Origin: Jaltomata sinuosa | Taxonomy: Eukaryota; Streptophyta; Magnoliopsida; Solanales; Solanaceae | Assembly (NCBI GenBank): GCA_003996215.1 | Contig: QJPP01000058.1 | Coordinates: 186,001-250,000 of the forward strand | Reading direction: 5' to 3' | Length of the DNA: 64,000 bases | Shown here: positions 10,322 to 22,796 of the stretch, one piece after another | Numbering within the stretch: the first letter of the stretch is position 1 | Layout: every line of letters starts with the position of its first letter | Made by a program: the position numbers and the translations under genes | Notes under the pieces: generated by a model | What the model saw: only the letters and a program-made list of their open reading frames with translations | What the model was told of the DNA's origin: nothing | Databases searched by the model: none

Positions 10322-13221
10322 TGTCACTCCCCAAACTCGGGGGCACAACTGATACCTAATGCAAAAACTTAGGCCAAAACCGACTCTGCTGAACTATTTG
10401 CCAATGGCATATAGCAGCCACACACAATCAAGAAAACAAACAAGTATATCTTGGCTTAAAAATTAGCCCTTAGCTGGCAAGGACCCTGTAAATAGCTCTA
10501 GAAAGAAAACAACTACTCCCAACAGTTTATATAAATCAATAAGCAGGTAGCACATAAATCCTGTTTGGACCGTCAAGGCTGCCATGATATCTAGGAAAGC
10601 ATAAATGCTATACGGGCTGTCAAGGCCACCATGATCTCTATATAAAAACTAAAAACATGGAGACACAATGTAAACTAGGCCAATAATCCGCTAAACTGCT
10701 AATAAAACAATAACAAGTCCCAATTGGCTAACAAGTTATTGCTAATAAACATTCAAGGCCAAAATGGCCACCATCGTAGCTATTCAACCCAACTGACTAG
10801 TTTATAAGCCTCTATGAATATATTACTTGGTGGGACAGGTCCCCAACCTACCCAATAAGTATAAACAACACAAAGGCAAATCTTTGAGACCCTGGCGATC
10901 CCTTGAAGAAATGAGTCCACCAACCCGCTGAAAACTCGGGTATGCTACCTGGTAGGTCTGTCTAGTCGTCACTCAGGACCTGCAGGCATGAAGGCAACTC
11001 CCCCAGGCAATGGGGCGTCAGTGCAAAATAATGTACCGAGCATGTAAGGTAAACTAAAAACTAAAACTAAAGTGTAAAGACTAAACAAAAGGGCAGAGTA
11101 AAACAAAAGTATAATAACTTACCTTCCTGCAATAAGATACCATCTAAAGCACATAGCAAACAATAACCTTACCTAGCCCCCATAAGCTCGGCAGGTACAA
11201 ATAGCATACGATCTCCATAAGTCCTAGTAGGCACAAACAGTCGCTAAATACCCATATTGACCCTTACCTGGACCCCAGTGATAATCTGATCTAAACTCTC
11301 TGAATGTACATGTGTCGTGAATCAGTACAACTTTGAGGCTCTATGGTACCATGTATGTTCTGCTCCGTAGGTACCGCATGCTCGTCCCATAGGTATGATC
11401 TGCCCAGCCCAAAGGTACAATAATGTAATGTAATTGTTGCCCCATAGGTACAACCTGCCCGTCCATAGGTACGATCTGCCCGGCCCAAAGGCACGGTAAT
11501 ATATTGTAACTGTTGCCCCATAGGTACAGCCGGCCTATCCTGTAGGTACGGTCTGCCCAGCCTGAAGGCACGGTAATAGTAACCAGAATATAGGCTCCAA
11601 AACCCTACAGTGTAAGTGTTTACTAAGGCTAAAACAAGCTCATAGGCGGCAGCAAGATGATAAAAACTACACAATAACATCATGTAATCATAGGTGACCT
11701 TAATATAATCATAACATGTTTTTCTAGGCTGCTAGGTAAGGAATAGAGTATTGTTGATAGTCGTTATATCATGTTATGGGGGAAAACTCAATACTACAAG
11801 GCCACTAGTCGAATAACGATGTTACATATGCTATATAAGCTTGGCCTTAAAGTTCATACCAGAAAGTGAAAAGGAAGTCTTAACATAATTTTTAACTGAA
11901 GCCCCAAAGGTATTGCTATGAATCTTGGCCAACCAAATATAAGGAAACAAATGTGAGAATCAACAAGGATGCAAGACGAGCCATAACCAATCGATAAGGC
12001 ATCAATGTCACACTCGCGACCAGCCAAGTCTAAATCATAAAATAAGACTACTAACAATAATAAACAACAGCTAAATCCAACAACAACATGCTAACTACAT
12101 CTCGAAAGAGCGATAAGCTCCCGAGGTACTATTTCAAGGCGTACTTCACGTTGTTCAATCCAATAACTATTGTATGCGACCCTATTATGAATTGTACAAA
12201 CTCCCCAATCCCTCAATCACCTTACCACCATTAGTACATCACAATAATAAACAAATATAATAAGATAAAGGGGTTGTCTAATGCCACAATATCCAAAACA
12301 CCACTTCGTGGCTTGGAAAGCTATATAAATGATACTAGAACATATAATTATAAAGGAGGATCGTAGGGGAAACATTTACTTGACAAAAGGAACTGAATCC
12401 AATACTAAACAATCTACCTCCTTGCAATAACAACAAACGAAGCAACAACCAACAAGAAAATACTACAAGTCATCGGCAAGTAAGACTTTTGACAACTAGA
12501 AGCTTAGAATCTCATTTCAATAAATAGATAAGTGTACAGAATCTTTACCTTACCAATACAACTCCATAGCTACATCCCAATATCAATAATTCCCTGGAAA
12601 TCTCGCTGTCCACACCCTAAAAGAGAAGCACCACACAAAACACGGAGAAAACTACGTCAAGACGATGAGCTTAACGTGTAGAACAACTTTTGTGAAGCCC
12701 TTAAGCTCTAGTTGGCAAACTTTAGGGAGTATTTTCGTCTAGGGAGAGCTTCAGTTGTTTCTCAGAGCTTGGACGAAATAATTTGGAGAGAAAATGAATT
12801 TTCAAGGATAGAATCTCAATATACATCCATTCCATTGACTTGGGCCCACCTTGACGTGTCTGCTTGTACAGTCTTACCAAAATGTAAATATCTCCCTATT
12901 TTGAAGTCGTACGACCAAATAGTTTGATGCATTAGAAACTAGACTCGTAGACCTTCAAATTGGTATGTCGGGGTCCCACTAATTATAGATTGGGAGAAAA
13001 CCACCAAGATATTTCACCCAAATTTTAAGAGAATTCCTTAAAGGAATTTACAATAACTTTTTCCGATTTTTATTTTGCATCTTGCTTGACTTCAAAACAT
13101 AACATACGACCATAGTGCATTTAAAATACCTCATAAAACATCCTTCATAACATGTAAGGTACTCTTAGTATTATCCTAAAGGTATGAGTTAGTCTAACGT
13201 TCGAACAAGCGGGGTGTTACA
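10322..13221 (-). repeat. E3 3' LTR (2.9 kb)
   Basis: Bounded by TGTCACTCCCC at 10322 and GGGGTGTTACA at 13221 (plus-strand view). Matches the 5' LTR at 17324-20141 throughout. Contains a 77-bp tandem array (11361-11588). No gene; the long frame at 11291-11683 is the translated array. Confidence 0.92.
11361..11588. repeat. Three 76-77 bp tandem units in the E3 3' LTR
   Basis: The landmark TAGGTAC recurs at 11368, 11445 and 11521, each followed by a CTGCCC..CC stretch, another TAGGTAC-type motif, an AAAGGCAC-type motif and TAATGTAA or TATTGTAA. The same array occurs in the 5' LTR with the landmark at 18375, 18452 and 18529. Each unit has two related sub-units. Confidence 0.85.
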
Positions 13222-13236
13222 TCCTTCCCCCCTTAG
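13222..13236 (-). promoter_or_regulatory. E3 polypurine tract
   Basis: On the minus strand AAGGGGGGAAGGA directly precedes the 3' LTR, the place where plus-strand DNA synthesis starts in LTR retrotransposons. Confidence 0.85.
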
Positions 13237-13356
13237 GGACATTCATCCTCGAATGATGATAATGTATGTGGCATCATAGGAAACAACACAATAACTCATA
13301 TAGTACACAAGTAACATACCTCACATACTCAAATGAAGGTCTACTATCTATTGGTT

Positions 13357-14450
13357 TCAAACATCATCTGTAGGGGTGAACAAGTGGGGATATATGGTCT
13401 CCATTTCATCTTTAGCTTTCCAAGTCATCTCCTCATGATCATGGTTCCACCATAACACTTTCACTGAAGCTATATCCTTATTCTGCAATATTCTAATTTG
13501 GTGGTTTACTATGGCAAAAGGGACTTCTCTATAAGATAGTTGCTCTAAAATCTGAACATCTGTTGTCGATACTATATGTGCTGGCTCTGATACACTTTCG
13601 TAACATAGAAACATGAAAGACTGGGTGCACTGATTCTCATTCTGGAGGCAACTCTAGCTGGTAAGTAACTTTGCATATCCGTCGCATTACACGGTAAGGC
13701 CCAATATATTAAGGGCTCAACTTGTCTTTCCTGCCAAATTGCATAATGCTCTTCATCAATGAAACCTTTAAAAAGACCCAATCATCAACATTGAATTCTA
13801 CGTCACGTCGTCTAACATCTTAATATGATTTCTAAAAGCCCCGAGTTATCAAGAATCACTCTCTAAGCAGCTTCACCTTTTTCATGTACTACTACACTAC
13901 ATCCGCTCCAAGTAACCCCGACTCTCCAACCTTAAACAAACCAAGAGGGATCGATAATTTTTCCAACAAAAGCCTTGTACGGTGCAATATAATGCTTGAA
14001 TGACTGTTGTTATATAGGCAAACTCAATAAGTGACAACTAATCATCCTAGTTCCCTCAGAAATCTAGCACACATGACCGTAATATATCTTTAAGCGTCTA
14101 GATCGTACGTTAAGCTTGGTCATAGATCTAAGAAAGAAAAGCTGAACTAAACTTAAACTGATTCCGCAAACCCTTCTGGAAAGATCTTTAGAAATGTTAT
14201 AAATTGTGCCCCTCTATTTGAAATAACTAATACTGGGACACCACGAAGTCTGACTATCTCTCTAATGTATAACTCAGCATAATCTTTAGTTAAGAATAAA
14301 GCAGTGACTAGCAAGAAATAGGCTGATTTGTTCAGCCTATTGATAAACACCAAGATAGAATCAAACTTCCATCACGAACGAGGCAAATCTGTGACAAAAA
14401 TCCATTTTTTTTGCCTCCCACTTTGACAATTGAATCGCTTTCTCCTGAAT
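13357..14450 (-). pseudogene. E3 integrase (broken) with chromodomain end
   Basis: Minus-strand fragments in shifting frames. The core keeps VFINRLNKSAYFL, YIREIVRLRGVPVLVISN and GAQF (14353-14153); in relatives the motif is ISDRGxQFT, so the second catalytic aspartate is replaced by asparagine (ISNRGAQF). The C-terminus (13614-13357) has IASVKVLWWNHDHEEMTWKA, a chromodomain-like end. Several stops and frame breaks lie between. Not functional. Confidence 0.8.
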
Positions 14451-15060
14451 TAGCCCACTGGCTTCTAATGTCTACCTTTACCTACTGATAATTTGGGCAT
14501 TGTGCCATAAACTTAGCTTTGCCCCTCTTTATTCTCGGCCACCAATAAATCTCTTTAATATCATCATATATTTTCGTGGATCCTGGGTGAATAATAGAGT
14601 AACGAGAATGGTGTGCTCCTTCCATAATATGTTGTCTAAGCCCTGCAATATTCAAAACACATAACTGATCGCTGAATTTAAGGACTCCATCTCTTTCTAT
14701 ATCAAAGGTTAATGACTCTCGCTACTAAGCCTTGCCTCTGAGATGCTCTAAGTTGGGATCCTGATATTGTCGTGCCTTCACCTCCATATCTAGAGATGAT
14801 ATGGTTGTGTCCTGAACTGTGACCCCAGTATCACGGGAGTTTAATAATCTAACCCCTAAACTAGCTAGTTGATGGAGCTCTCAAGCTATCTTCTATTTCT
14901 CAGCTCCCAAATATAATAGACTACCCATGGATTTACGACTGAGGGCATCCGCTACTACATTGGCTTTCCCTGGATGATATAAGATATTCACATCATAGTC
15001 TTTCAATAATTCAAGCCATTGGCGCTGTCGGAGGTTCAACTCTTTCTATCTAAGGATATA

Positions 15061-16270
15061 TTAGAGGCTCTTATGATCTGTATAAATATCAACATAAACT
15101 CCATACAAGTAATGCCTCCAAATCTTTAAGGCATGAATAAATGCATCCAACTCTAAATCATTGGTCGGGTAGTTCTTCTTATCCTTCTTTAACTGTTTAG
15201 AAGCATAAGTAATTACATTTCTGTGTTGCATCAAAACATAAACCAACCTAACACTTGAAGCATCACAATACATTGCGTAGCCCTTTGGACCTTCTGGTGA
15301 GGTCAGAACAGGTGCTGAGTAAATCTATCTTTTAGCTCTTGGAAACTACGCTCGTAGGCTGCAGTCCACTAAAACTTAGTTGCTTTTTGAGTCAGCTTTG
15401 TCAAGGGTGCTGAAAGTGAAGAAATTCCTTCCACAAACCTTCTGTAATACGTTGTTAACCTCACAAAGCTATAAACTTCTATAGGGGTCGTGGGTCTAGG
15501 TCAAGTCTTCACGGCCTCAATCTTTTGTAAGTCAACATGAATACAAACATCTGATATAATAAGGCCCAAAAGGCCATATAATGCAACCATAACTCAAACT
15601 TTGGGAGCTTAGCATACAACCTGGGATCTCAGAGTACCTGAAGCACTACTCGAATGTGGTCTCTATGCTTGGCCTCTGACCACGAGTATACCAAAATACC
15701 ATCAATAAGCACGATGACCAAGTCTAAAAATGGCCTAAATATACTATTCATCAGGTCCATAAATACTACTGGGGCATTCGTCAATCCAAAGACATCACAA
15801 GAAACTCAAAATGGCCATATCTGGTCCTAAAGGCTATCTTCGGAATATCATTTTCTCACACTCGTACCTGATGGTACCCTGAACATAAATCAATCTTTGA
15901 GAAACATTTGGCACCCTGTAGCTGGTCAAATAAGTCATCAATCGTTGGCAGCGGGTATTTGTTCTTAATAGTCACCTTGTTCAGTTGCCGATAATCTATA
16001 CACATTCTTAGTGAGCCATCTTTCTTTTTTTACAAACAATACTGGCGCACCCCAAGGTGAAGCACTAGGCCTGATGAAGCCTTCATCAAGCAAGTCCTTT
16101 AATTGCTCCTTTAACTAACTCAGTTAGAGCCATCTTGTAAGGAGGAATCAAAATTGGCTGAATACCTGGCGGTATATCAATAGCAAAGTCAACCTCACAC
16201 TCTGGGGGAATACCAGGAAGCTCATTTAGGAACACATCTGGGAACTCATTAACCATTGGAATAAACTAAA
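15061..16270 (-). pseudogene. E3 reverse transcriptase and RNase H (broken)
   Basis: Minus-strand pol region. The start of RT has LKEQLKDLLDEGFIRPSAS and SPWGAPVLFV (about 16110-16030). The catalytic box reads VIVLIDGILVYS near 15700 where relatives have FIDDIL, so one metal-binding aspartate is lost. RNase H (15273-15061) keeps YCDAS, ITYASKQLK, NYPTNDLELDAFIHALKIWR and IYTDHKSL. Several stops interrupt the frame. Confidence 0.85.
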
Positions 16271-16372
16271 GATTAGGTGGTTCAGCATCAATATCTTAAA
16301 CTCAAACAATATGATAAATACAGCCTTTGGCAATCAATTTCTTTGCCTGAAGATAGGAAATAAACCTGCCTT

Positions 16373-16555
16373 TTAGCGTTGCTGCATTAACTCTGGTACT
16401 ATACAGAACTTCCCAGCAATAAATGGGGTAACATACGATAATGTGGAGCCTGGATGTATCAAAGCATAAACAATGTGTGAGCAAACACTCAATGTACATG
16501 TCACAACATCTGGCGATGACTCTGAATCCGAATGACATGTAGTACATATGTGCAA
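16373..16555 (-). pseudogene. E3 aspartic protease remnant
   Basis: Minus strand: a segment with ALIHPGSTLSYVTPFIAGKF. Gypsy proteases normally have LFDPGSTHSYVS, so the catalytic aspartate is replaced by histidine (IHPGS). It sits just upstream of the RT region, as expected. Confidence 0.75.
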
Positions 16556-16599
16556 TTATGGGCATTGCCAAAACTGGATGCTCCCTCTTAGCATCGACC

Positions 16600-17307
16600 T
16601 CTACCTGATAAAATCTAGGAACCACGCTCTACCCGATATACTGAGGAAGATTATCCTGTTTCTAATTTGTCTATCTTTATTGAACCTTGTTGGTCCCTAA
16701 ATGGACAATACCTTGTATATGACCATCTTAGCCATAAAAATAGCATATTATGGAGCCCTTATGGCATCTCCTATCATGTGTTTATATCACAATGTGGCAC
16801 AACTGATCAAAATTATTCTGGGACCCTTTGTTGTTGTGAGCCTGATGCTTGTGAGCTCTCACCCAAACTTGACCACCCCCGGTGATCAAACATGATACCC
16901 TAGGACATCTATTATTGGGGTGTAGGTGGTCTCTCTAAATCCCAATGTCTCGAGCAACCCTGGGCCTCTATTTAAAACTCGTGGTCCTAGCCCTATTCTA
17001 CTGCCCTCTCTCGACTCTCTCAGTCGTATACTGCTGATTTTCAAGCACCTCTATGTCATGTGCACCAGTATGAATCCATGAAATATACATATTATCATTA
17101 TGTGTTGTTTGAGTACAAGCCCAATAACAATCGCATGTTGGAGAACTCAACCCTTATGACACATCTCTATTGCACGATTTGAGCAACAAAAAAGGTAACT
17201 TTCTTGAACAATATTTGTAACTTCATGCTTATAAAATATGGTGCACAACATACTTATAAACAAGACTCTACTAGACACAGCTTGCAAATTCCCTAGGATA
17301 CAACTTT
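16600..17307 (-). other. E3 leader; gag largely deleted
   Basis: Only about 700 bp separate the protease from the primer binding site, whereas gag plus leader in E2 takes about 1.7 kb. I recognise no capsid segment. Open frames at 16667-16895 on the plus strand and 17147-17359 on the minus strand look fortuitous. Confidence 0.5.
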
Positions 17308-17319
17308 GCTCTGATACCA
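17308..17319 (-). promoter_or_regulatory. E3 primer binding site (initiator Met tRNA)
   Basis: On the minus strand TGGTATCAGAGC, the standard sequence complementary to the 3' end of plant initiator methionine tRNA, a few bases inside the LTR end. Confidence 0.93.
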
Positions 17320-17323
17320 AGTT

Positions 17324-20141
17324 TGTCATGCCCCAAACTCGGGGGGGCACAAATGACACCTAATACCAAAACTTAGGCCAAAGCCGACCCTACAGAACTA
17401 TTTGCCAATGGTGCATCGCAGCCACACACAATCAAGAAAACAAACAAGTATATCTCAGCTTAAAAATCATCCCTCAGCTGGCAAGGCCTCTGTCAACAGC
17501 TCTAGAAAGAAAACAACTACTCCCAACAGTTTATATAAATCAATATGCAGGTAGCACATAAATCATGTTTGGACCGTCAAGGATGCCATGATATCTAGAA
17601 AAGCATAAATGCTATGCGGGCTGTCAAGGCCACCATGATCTCTATATAAAAACTAAAAACATGGATACACAATACAAACTAGGCCAATAAGCCGCTAAAC
17701 TTCCAATAAAATAACAACAAGTCCCAATTGGTTGACAAGTTATAGTTAATAAACATTCAAGGCCAAAATGGCCACCATCGTAGCTATGATACCCAACTAA
17801 CTAGTTTACAAACCTCTATAAATACAATAGTTGGTCGAATAGGGCCCCAACCTACCCAATAACTATAAACAATAAAAAGGCAAACCTTTGAGACTATGAC
17901 GACCCTTGGAAGGAAAGGAGTCCATCAACCCGCTGAAAGCTCGGCTATGCTACCTGGCAGGTCTGTCTATTCATCGCTCAGGACCTACAGGCATGAATGC
18001 AGCGCCCCCAGGCAATGGGGTGTTAGTACAAAATGATATACTGACCATGTAAGGTAAACTAAAAACTTAAACTGAAGTGTAAGGACTGACCAAAAGGGCA
18101 GGAGTAAAACAGAAGTACAATAACTTACCTTCCTACAATAAGATACCATCTAAAGCACATAGCAAACAATAACCTTACCTGGCCCCCATAAGCTCAGCAG
18201 GTACAAATAGCATACAATCTCCATAAGTCCTAGTAGGCGCAAACAGTCGCTAAATACCCATACTGACCCCTTACCTGGAGCCCAGTGCTAATCTGATCTG
18301 AACTGTCTGAATGTACATGTGTTATGAATCAGTACAACTTTGAGGCTCTGTGGTACCATGTATGTGCTACCCCATAGGTACAGCCTGCCCGTCCCATAGG
18401 TACGCTCTGTCTAGCCTGAAGGCACAGTAATATAATGTAATTGTTGCCCCATAGGTACAGCCTGCCCATCCTATAAGTACGGTTTGCCCAGCTCGAAGAC
18501 ATGGTAATATAATGTAATTGTCGCCCTGTAGGTATAGCCTGCCCATCCTGTAGGTACAGTCTGCCTGGCCCGAAGGCACAATAATAGTAACTAGAATATA
18601 GGATCCAAAACCCTGCAGTGTTATTGTCTGCTGAGGCCAAAACAAGCTCATAGGTGGCAGCAAGACGATAAAAACAACACAATAACATCATGTAATCACA
18701 GGTGACCTCAATACAATCATAACATGCTTTTATAGCCTGCTAGGTAAGGAATAGAGTGCTACTGATAGTCGCTATATCATGTTGTGGGGCAAAACTCAAT
18801 ACTATAAGACAACTAGTCGAATAACGACGTTACACATTCTATACAAGCTTGGCCTTAAGAGTCATGCAAAAAAGTGAAAAGGAAGCCTTAACATACCTTT
18901 TAACCGAAGCTCCAAAGATGTTGCTATGAATATTGGCCAACCAAATGTAAGGCAACAGATGTGAGAATCAACAAGGCTGCAAGACGAGCCATAACTAATT
19001 GATAAGGATCAAATGTCACACTCACGACCAGCCAAGTCCAAATCATAAAATGAGGCTACTAACAATAATAAACAGAAGCTAAATCCAAAAACAACATGCT
19101 AACCACATCTCGAAGGAGCGACAAGCTCCTGAGGCACTTTTTCAAGGAGTAATTTATGTTGTTCAATTCAATAACTACCATATACGACCCTATTAAGAAT
19201 CGCACAAACTCCCTAATCCCTCCAGAACCTTACCACCATTAGTACATCACAACAATAGCCAAACATAATAAGATAAAGGGTATGTCTAAAGCCACAATAT
19301 CAAAACACCACTTTGTGGCTCGGAAAGCTGTAAAAACGATACTAGAATATGTAATTATGAAGGAGGGTCATAGGGGGAACATTTCCATGACAAAAGGAAC
19401 TGTATTCCAATGCTAAACAACCTTCCCCCTTGCAGTAACAACAAACAAAGCAACAACCAACAAGAAAATACTACAAGTCATCGGCAAGTACGACTTTTCC
19501 AATAATCCCTTGGAAATCTCGCTGTCCACACCCCAAAAGAGAAGCACCACACAAAACACGGAGAAAATTACGTCAAGACGATGAGCTTAACGTGTAGAAC
19601 AAATTTTGTGAAGCCATTAAGCTCTAGTTGGCAAACTTTAGGGAGTATTTTGGTATAGGGAGAGCTTCAGCTGTTTCTCAGAGCTTGGACGAAATAATTT
19701 GGAGGGAAAATAAATTCTCAAGGCTAAAATCTCAATATATATCCATTCTGCCGACTTGGGGCCACTTTGACGTACCTACTTGTGCAGTCTTACCGAAATA
19801 TGAATATCTCCCTATTCTAAAGTCGTATGAATGAACAATTTGATGCGGTGGAAACTAGACTCATAAAAATTCAATTTGGTATGTCGGAGTCCCACTAATT
19901 CGTTATAGCTTGGGAAAAAACCACCAAGACATTCCACCCATGTTTTAAGAGAATTCCTTAGAGGAATTTACAATAACTTTTTCTGACTTTTATTTTGCAA
20001 CTTTCTTGACTTCAAAACATAACATACGACCATCATGCATTTAAAATAACCCATAAAAAATCCTTCATAACATGTAAGGTACTCTTAGTATTATACCAAA
20101 GGCATGAGTTAGTCTAACATTCAAACAAGCGGGGTGTTACA
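17324..20141 (-). repeat. E3 5' LTR (2.8 kb)
   Basis: Plus-strand view: TGTCATGCCCC at 17324 to GGGGTGTTACA at 20141. Homologous to 10322-13221 with scattered substitutions and a deletion of about 95 bp near 19490. Includes a 77-bp tandem array at about 18367-18595. No gene. Confidence 0.92.
18367..18595. repeat. Three 77-bp tandem units in the E3 5' LTR
   Basis: Landmark TAGGTA at 18375, 18452 and 18529. Same array and copy number as in the 3' LTR, so it existed before the insertion. The frames at 18329-18691 are its translation. Confidence 0.85.
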
Positions 20142-20146
20142 TCTGG
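20142..20146. repeat. Target site duplication of E3, right copy
   Basis: TCTGG, identical to 10317-10321. Confidence 0.9.
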
Positions 20147-20760
20147 CCTGCCCGAAGTCTCTCCTGAATCACCTGAACTCTATCTGAGGAGTCATAAAGA
20201 AGGTCTGTACTCTGTGGCCGGGACTCCAAACCATCAAATCAACCCACTAGAGATCTGCAATGCCTACCATACAATGCCTCAAAAGGTGCCATGCCAATAC
20301 TCGAGTGATAACTGTTATTATAAGAAAACTCCGCCAAAGGCACATACTGATCCCATGAATCACTAAAATCAAGAACATGGGCCCATAACATGTCCTCTAA
20401 GACCTGGATAGTCCTCTCGGACTAGCCATTTGTCTGAGGGTGGAATGCAGTGTTGAGTTGAACCTCTGTTCCCATCTCTCACTGAATAGTCCTCCAAAAC
20501 TGGGATGTAAACTGAGTACCACTGTCTGAAATAATAGAAGCTGGAACCCCATGCAAATGGACAACCTCTCGGAGATAAATCTGAGCCAACCTCTCTGCAC
20601 TATAGGAAGAATGGACCGACAAGAAGTGTGCAGACTTAGTCAGCCTATCAACAATAACCCAAATAGAGTCAAGCCCATGAGAAGTGCATGGCAACCACGC
20701 TATGAAGTCCATAGTGATCTCTTCCCACTTCCACTCTGGAATGGGAAGCCTCTACATCAT
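20147..20760 (-). pseudogene. E2 integrase catalytic core (interrupted)
   Basis: Minus strand: MDFIAWLPCTSHGLDSIWVI with the first catalytic aspartate, LTKSAHFLSVHSSYSAERLA, GVPASIISDSGTQFTSQFW with the second, and a PQTNG-stop-SERTIQ segment with the glutamate; the stop replaces glutamine (CAG to TAG). It continues through SYHSSIGMAPFEALYGRHCR to a VQVIQERLRAGQ segment, where E3 interrupts it. Other frames here (20397-20600 minus, 20551-20913 plus) are shadows. Confidence 0.88.
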
Positions 20761-21371
20761 TCCACAAGGTCTCATATGCTCGAACTTAACCTAGTGGTAG
20801 TTCAAGCACCAAGATACAAACTCCGCTATATCCCTCTTTATACCACTCCACCAATAAAGCTGCCTCAAGTCTCTATACATCCTAGTTGCAACCAGATGGA
20901 TGGAATATCTTGAACAATGAGCCTCACGGAGAATTAACTGAATCAAATCCCTAACTTTCATAACACAAAGGCGACTATCAAATCTCAGAACACCATCAAC
21001 ATCTAAAGTAGCCCTGTTGAACTCACCCCAAGAAACCTGACCACGAATGTCATATAACTTCTCATCCTGAAACTGACGTCATTGAATCTGATCAACCAGA
21101 GTAGAACGGATCTCAATACTAGCAAGAACTCTGTGGGATCTGACAAGTCAAGCCTAACCAGAAGGTTAGCCAAGGACTAGATGTCCAAGTCCAATAGTCA
21201 CTCCGAAACTGAAAGAGAAGCCAAGCTACCCATACTCACTACCTGCCGGCTCAAGGCATGCACTACCACATTTGCCTTGCCTGGATAGTACAGAATAGTG
21301 AAGTCGTAGTCCTTTAGTAACTCAACCTATCTTCGTTGCCTAGAGTTCAGCTCTCGCTGACTCATGATGTA

Positions 21372-21872
21372 CTAAAGACTATGGTGGACGGTGTAGATCT
21401 CACAGTAAACTCCATATAGGTAGGGCCTCCAGATCTTGAGCGCGAAGACTACCGCCGCCAACTTCAAGTCATGAGTGAGGTAGTTGCGCTCATGAACCTT
21501 AAGCTGCCTTGACGTATAAGTTATCACATGACCCTGCTGCATCAACACACAACCAAGACCAACTGATAAAGAATCACAATACACTGAGAAGCCTTGACCC
21601 TCAATTGGCAATGCCAACACGAGAGATGAAGTCAAAAAGGCCTTAAGCCTCTAGAAACTATCCTCACACTAATCAGACCACTGAAAGGGAACATCCTTCC
21701 TAGTCAGCCTAGTCAAAGGTAATACTATGGAAGAAAATCCCTCAATGACCTGCCTGTAATATCCTGCCAACCCAACAAAACTACGAACCTCGGTAGGAGT
21801 AGTAGGTCTCAGCCAATCATGAACGGCTGTAATATTTCCTGGGTCCACTCTAATCCTACCCTTAGATACCAC
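21372..21872 (-). pseudogene. E2 RT thumb/connection and RNase H
   Basis: Minus strand: VSKGRIRVDPGNITAVHDW and TEVRSFVGLAGYYRQVIEGF (connection), then the RNase H part with FSVYCDSLSVGLGCVLMQQG, ITYTSRQLKVHERNY and KLAAVVFALKIWRPYLYG. The D-A-S of the family reads D-S-L and TDHHSL reads TVHHSL, so the active site is damaged. Stops separate the pieces. Confidence 0.87.
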
Positions 21873-21899
21873 GTGTCCTAAGAATGCAACTTACTCAAT

Positions 21900-22640
21900 C
21901 TAAAACTCGCACTTTGAGAACTTGGCATAAAGACGATGATCTCTCAAAGTCTGGAGTACGATCCTCAAGTGCCTCTCATGCCCTTTCATACTCCATGAGT
22001 ATATCAATATGTCATCAATAAAGACTATCACAAACGAATCCAAGTATGACTTGAGCACCCTGTGCATCAAGTCTATAAAGGTTATAGGGCCATTAGTCAA
22101 CCCAAAAGACATCATAAGGAACTCATAATGGCCATAACGTGTCCTGAATGCTGTCTTAGGGATGTCCTCAACCCTAATCCTCAACTGGTGGTAGCCTGAC
22201 CTCAAGTCTATCTTAGAAAACACTAGTGCACCCTGGAGTTGATCAAATAAGTCATCTATGCGAGGCATCGGATACCTGTTCTTTATCGGTACCTTATTCA
22301 GATGTCAATAATCAATAAACATCTGCATCGAGCCATCTTTCTTTTCCACACACAGAACAGGAGCACTCCAAGGCGACACACTCGGCCTGATAAAACCCAT
22401 AGCTAACAAGTCTTGAAGCTGAACCTTAAGCTCCCTCAACTCAGCTAGAGCCATACGATACGGAGTAATGGAAATGGGCCTGGTATCCGGCTCTAACTCA
22501 ATGGCAATGTCTATATCATGCTCAAGTGGAAGGCCTGGCAGATCGATCAAAAACACATCTAAGAACTCTCTAATTATAGGGACCGACTCCGGAGAAAAAG
22601 TGTTGATGCTAACATCCTGTACATATGCAAGATAAGCCAA
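21900..22640 (-). pseudogene. E2 reverse transcriptase
   Basis: Minus strand. Motifs in order: SVSPWSAPVLCVEKKDGS, a stop in the ID(Y)RxLN box, PMPRIDDLFDQLQGA, FSKIDLRSGYHQLRI with the first catalytic aspartate, KTAFRTRYGHYEFLMMSFGL, and the intact catalytic box VIVFIDDILIYS. Followed by the LYAKFSKCEF box. Typical Ty3/gypsy RT, better preserved than in E3 but with stops. Confidence 0.92.
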
Positions 22641-22796
22641 ACACCCGCGCGAGATCAGCTTCCTAGCCTAAAGACTAGAAATGATCCTAGCTAGTGCACG
22701 GCAAACAGAACCCTACCACACAACTGGGGATACGCCGGGTAGGGATATGGTAATGGTCTTGGCATCGCAATCCAGAACCACTCAATGAGGGGATAA

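Larger units (their letters stand above)
10322..20141 (-). mobile_element. E3: LTR retrotransposon inserted in E2 integrase
   Basis: A complete but decayed Ty3/gypsy chromovirus of 9.8 kb on the minus strand: 5' LTR 20141-17324, primer binding site 17319-17308, shortened internal region 17307-13222, polypurine tract, 3' LTR 13221-10322. Both LTRs begin TGTAACACC; the 5' copy ends CATGACA and the 3' copy GTGACA. The flanking TCTGG duplication shows it jumped as one unit into E2. The LTRs differ at roughly one base in ten over the 150 bp I compared (12712- versus 19628-), and the 5' LTR lacks about 95 bp present in the 3' LTR (near 12495-12590). The insertion is therefore old. Confidence 0.92.

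Noticed and set aside
11291..11683. 130-codon minus-strand frame with repeated text
   Set aside because: It is the translation of the 77-bp tandem array of the E3 LTR; the same happens at 18329-18691.
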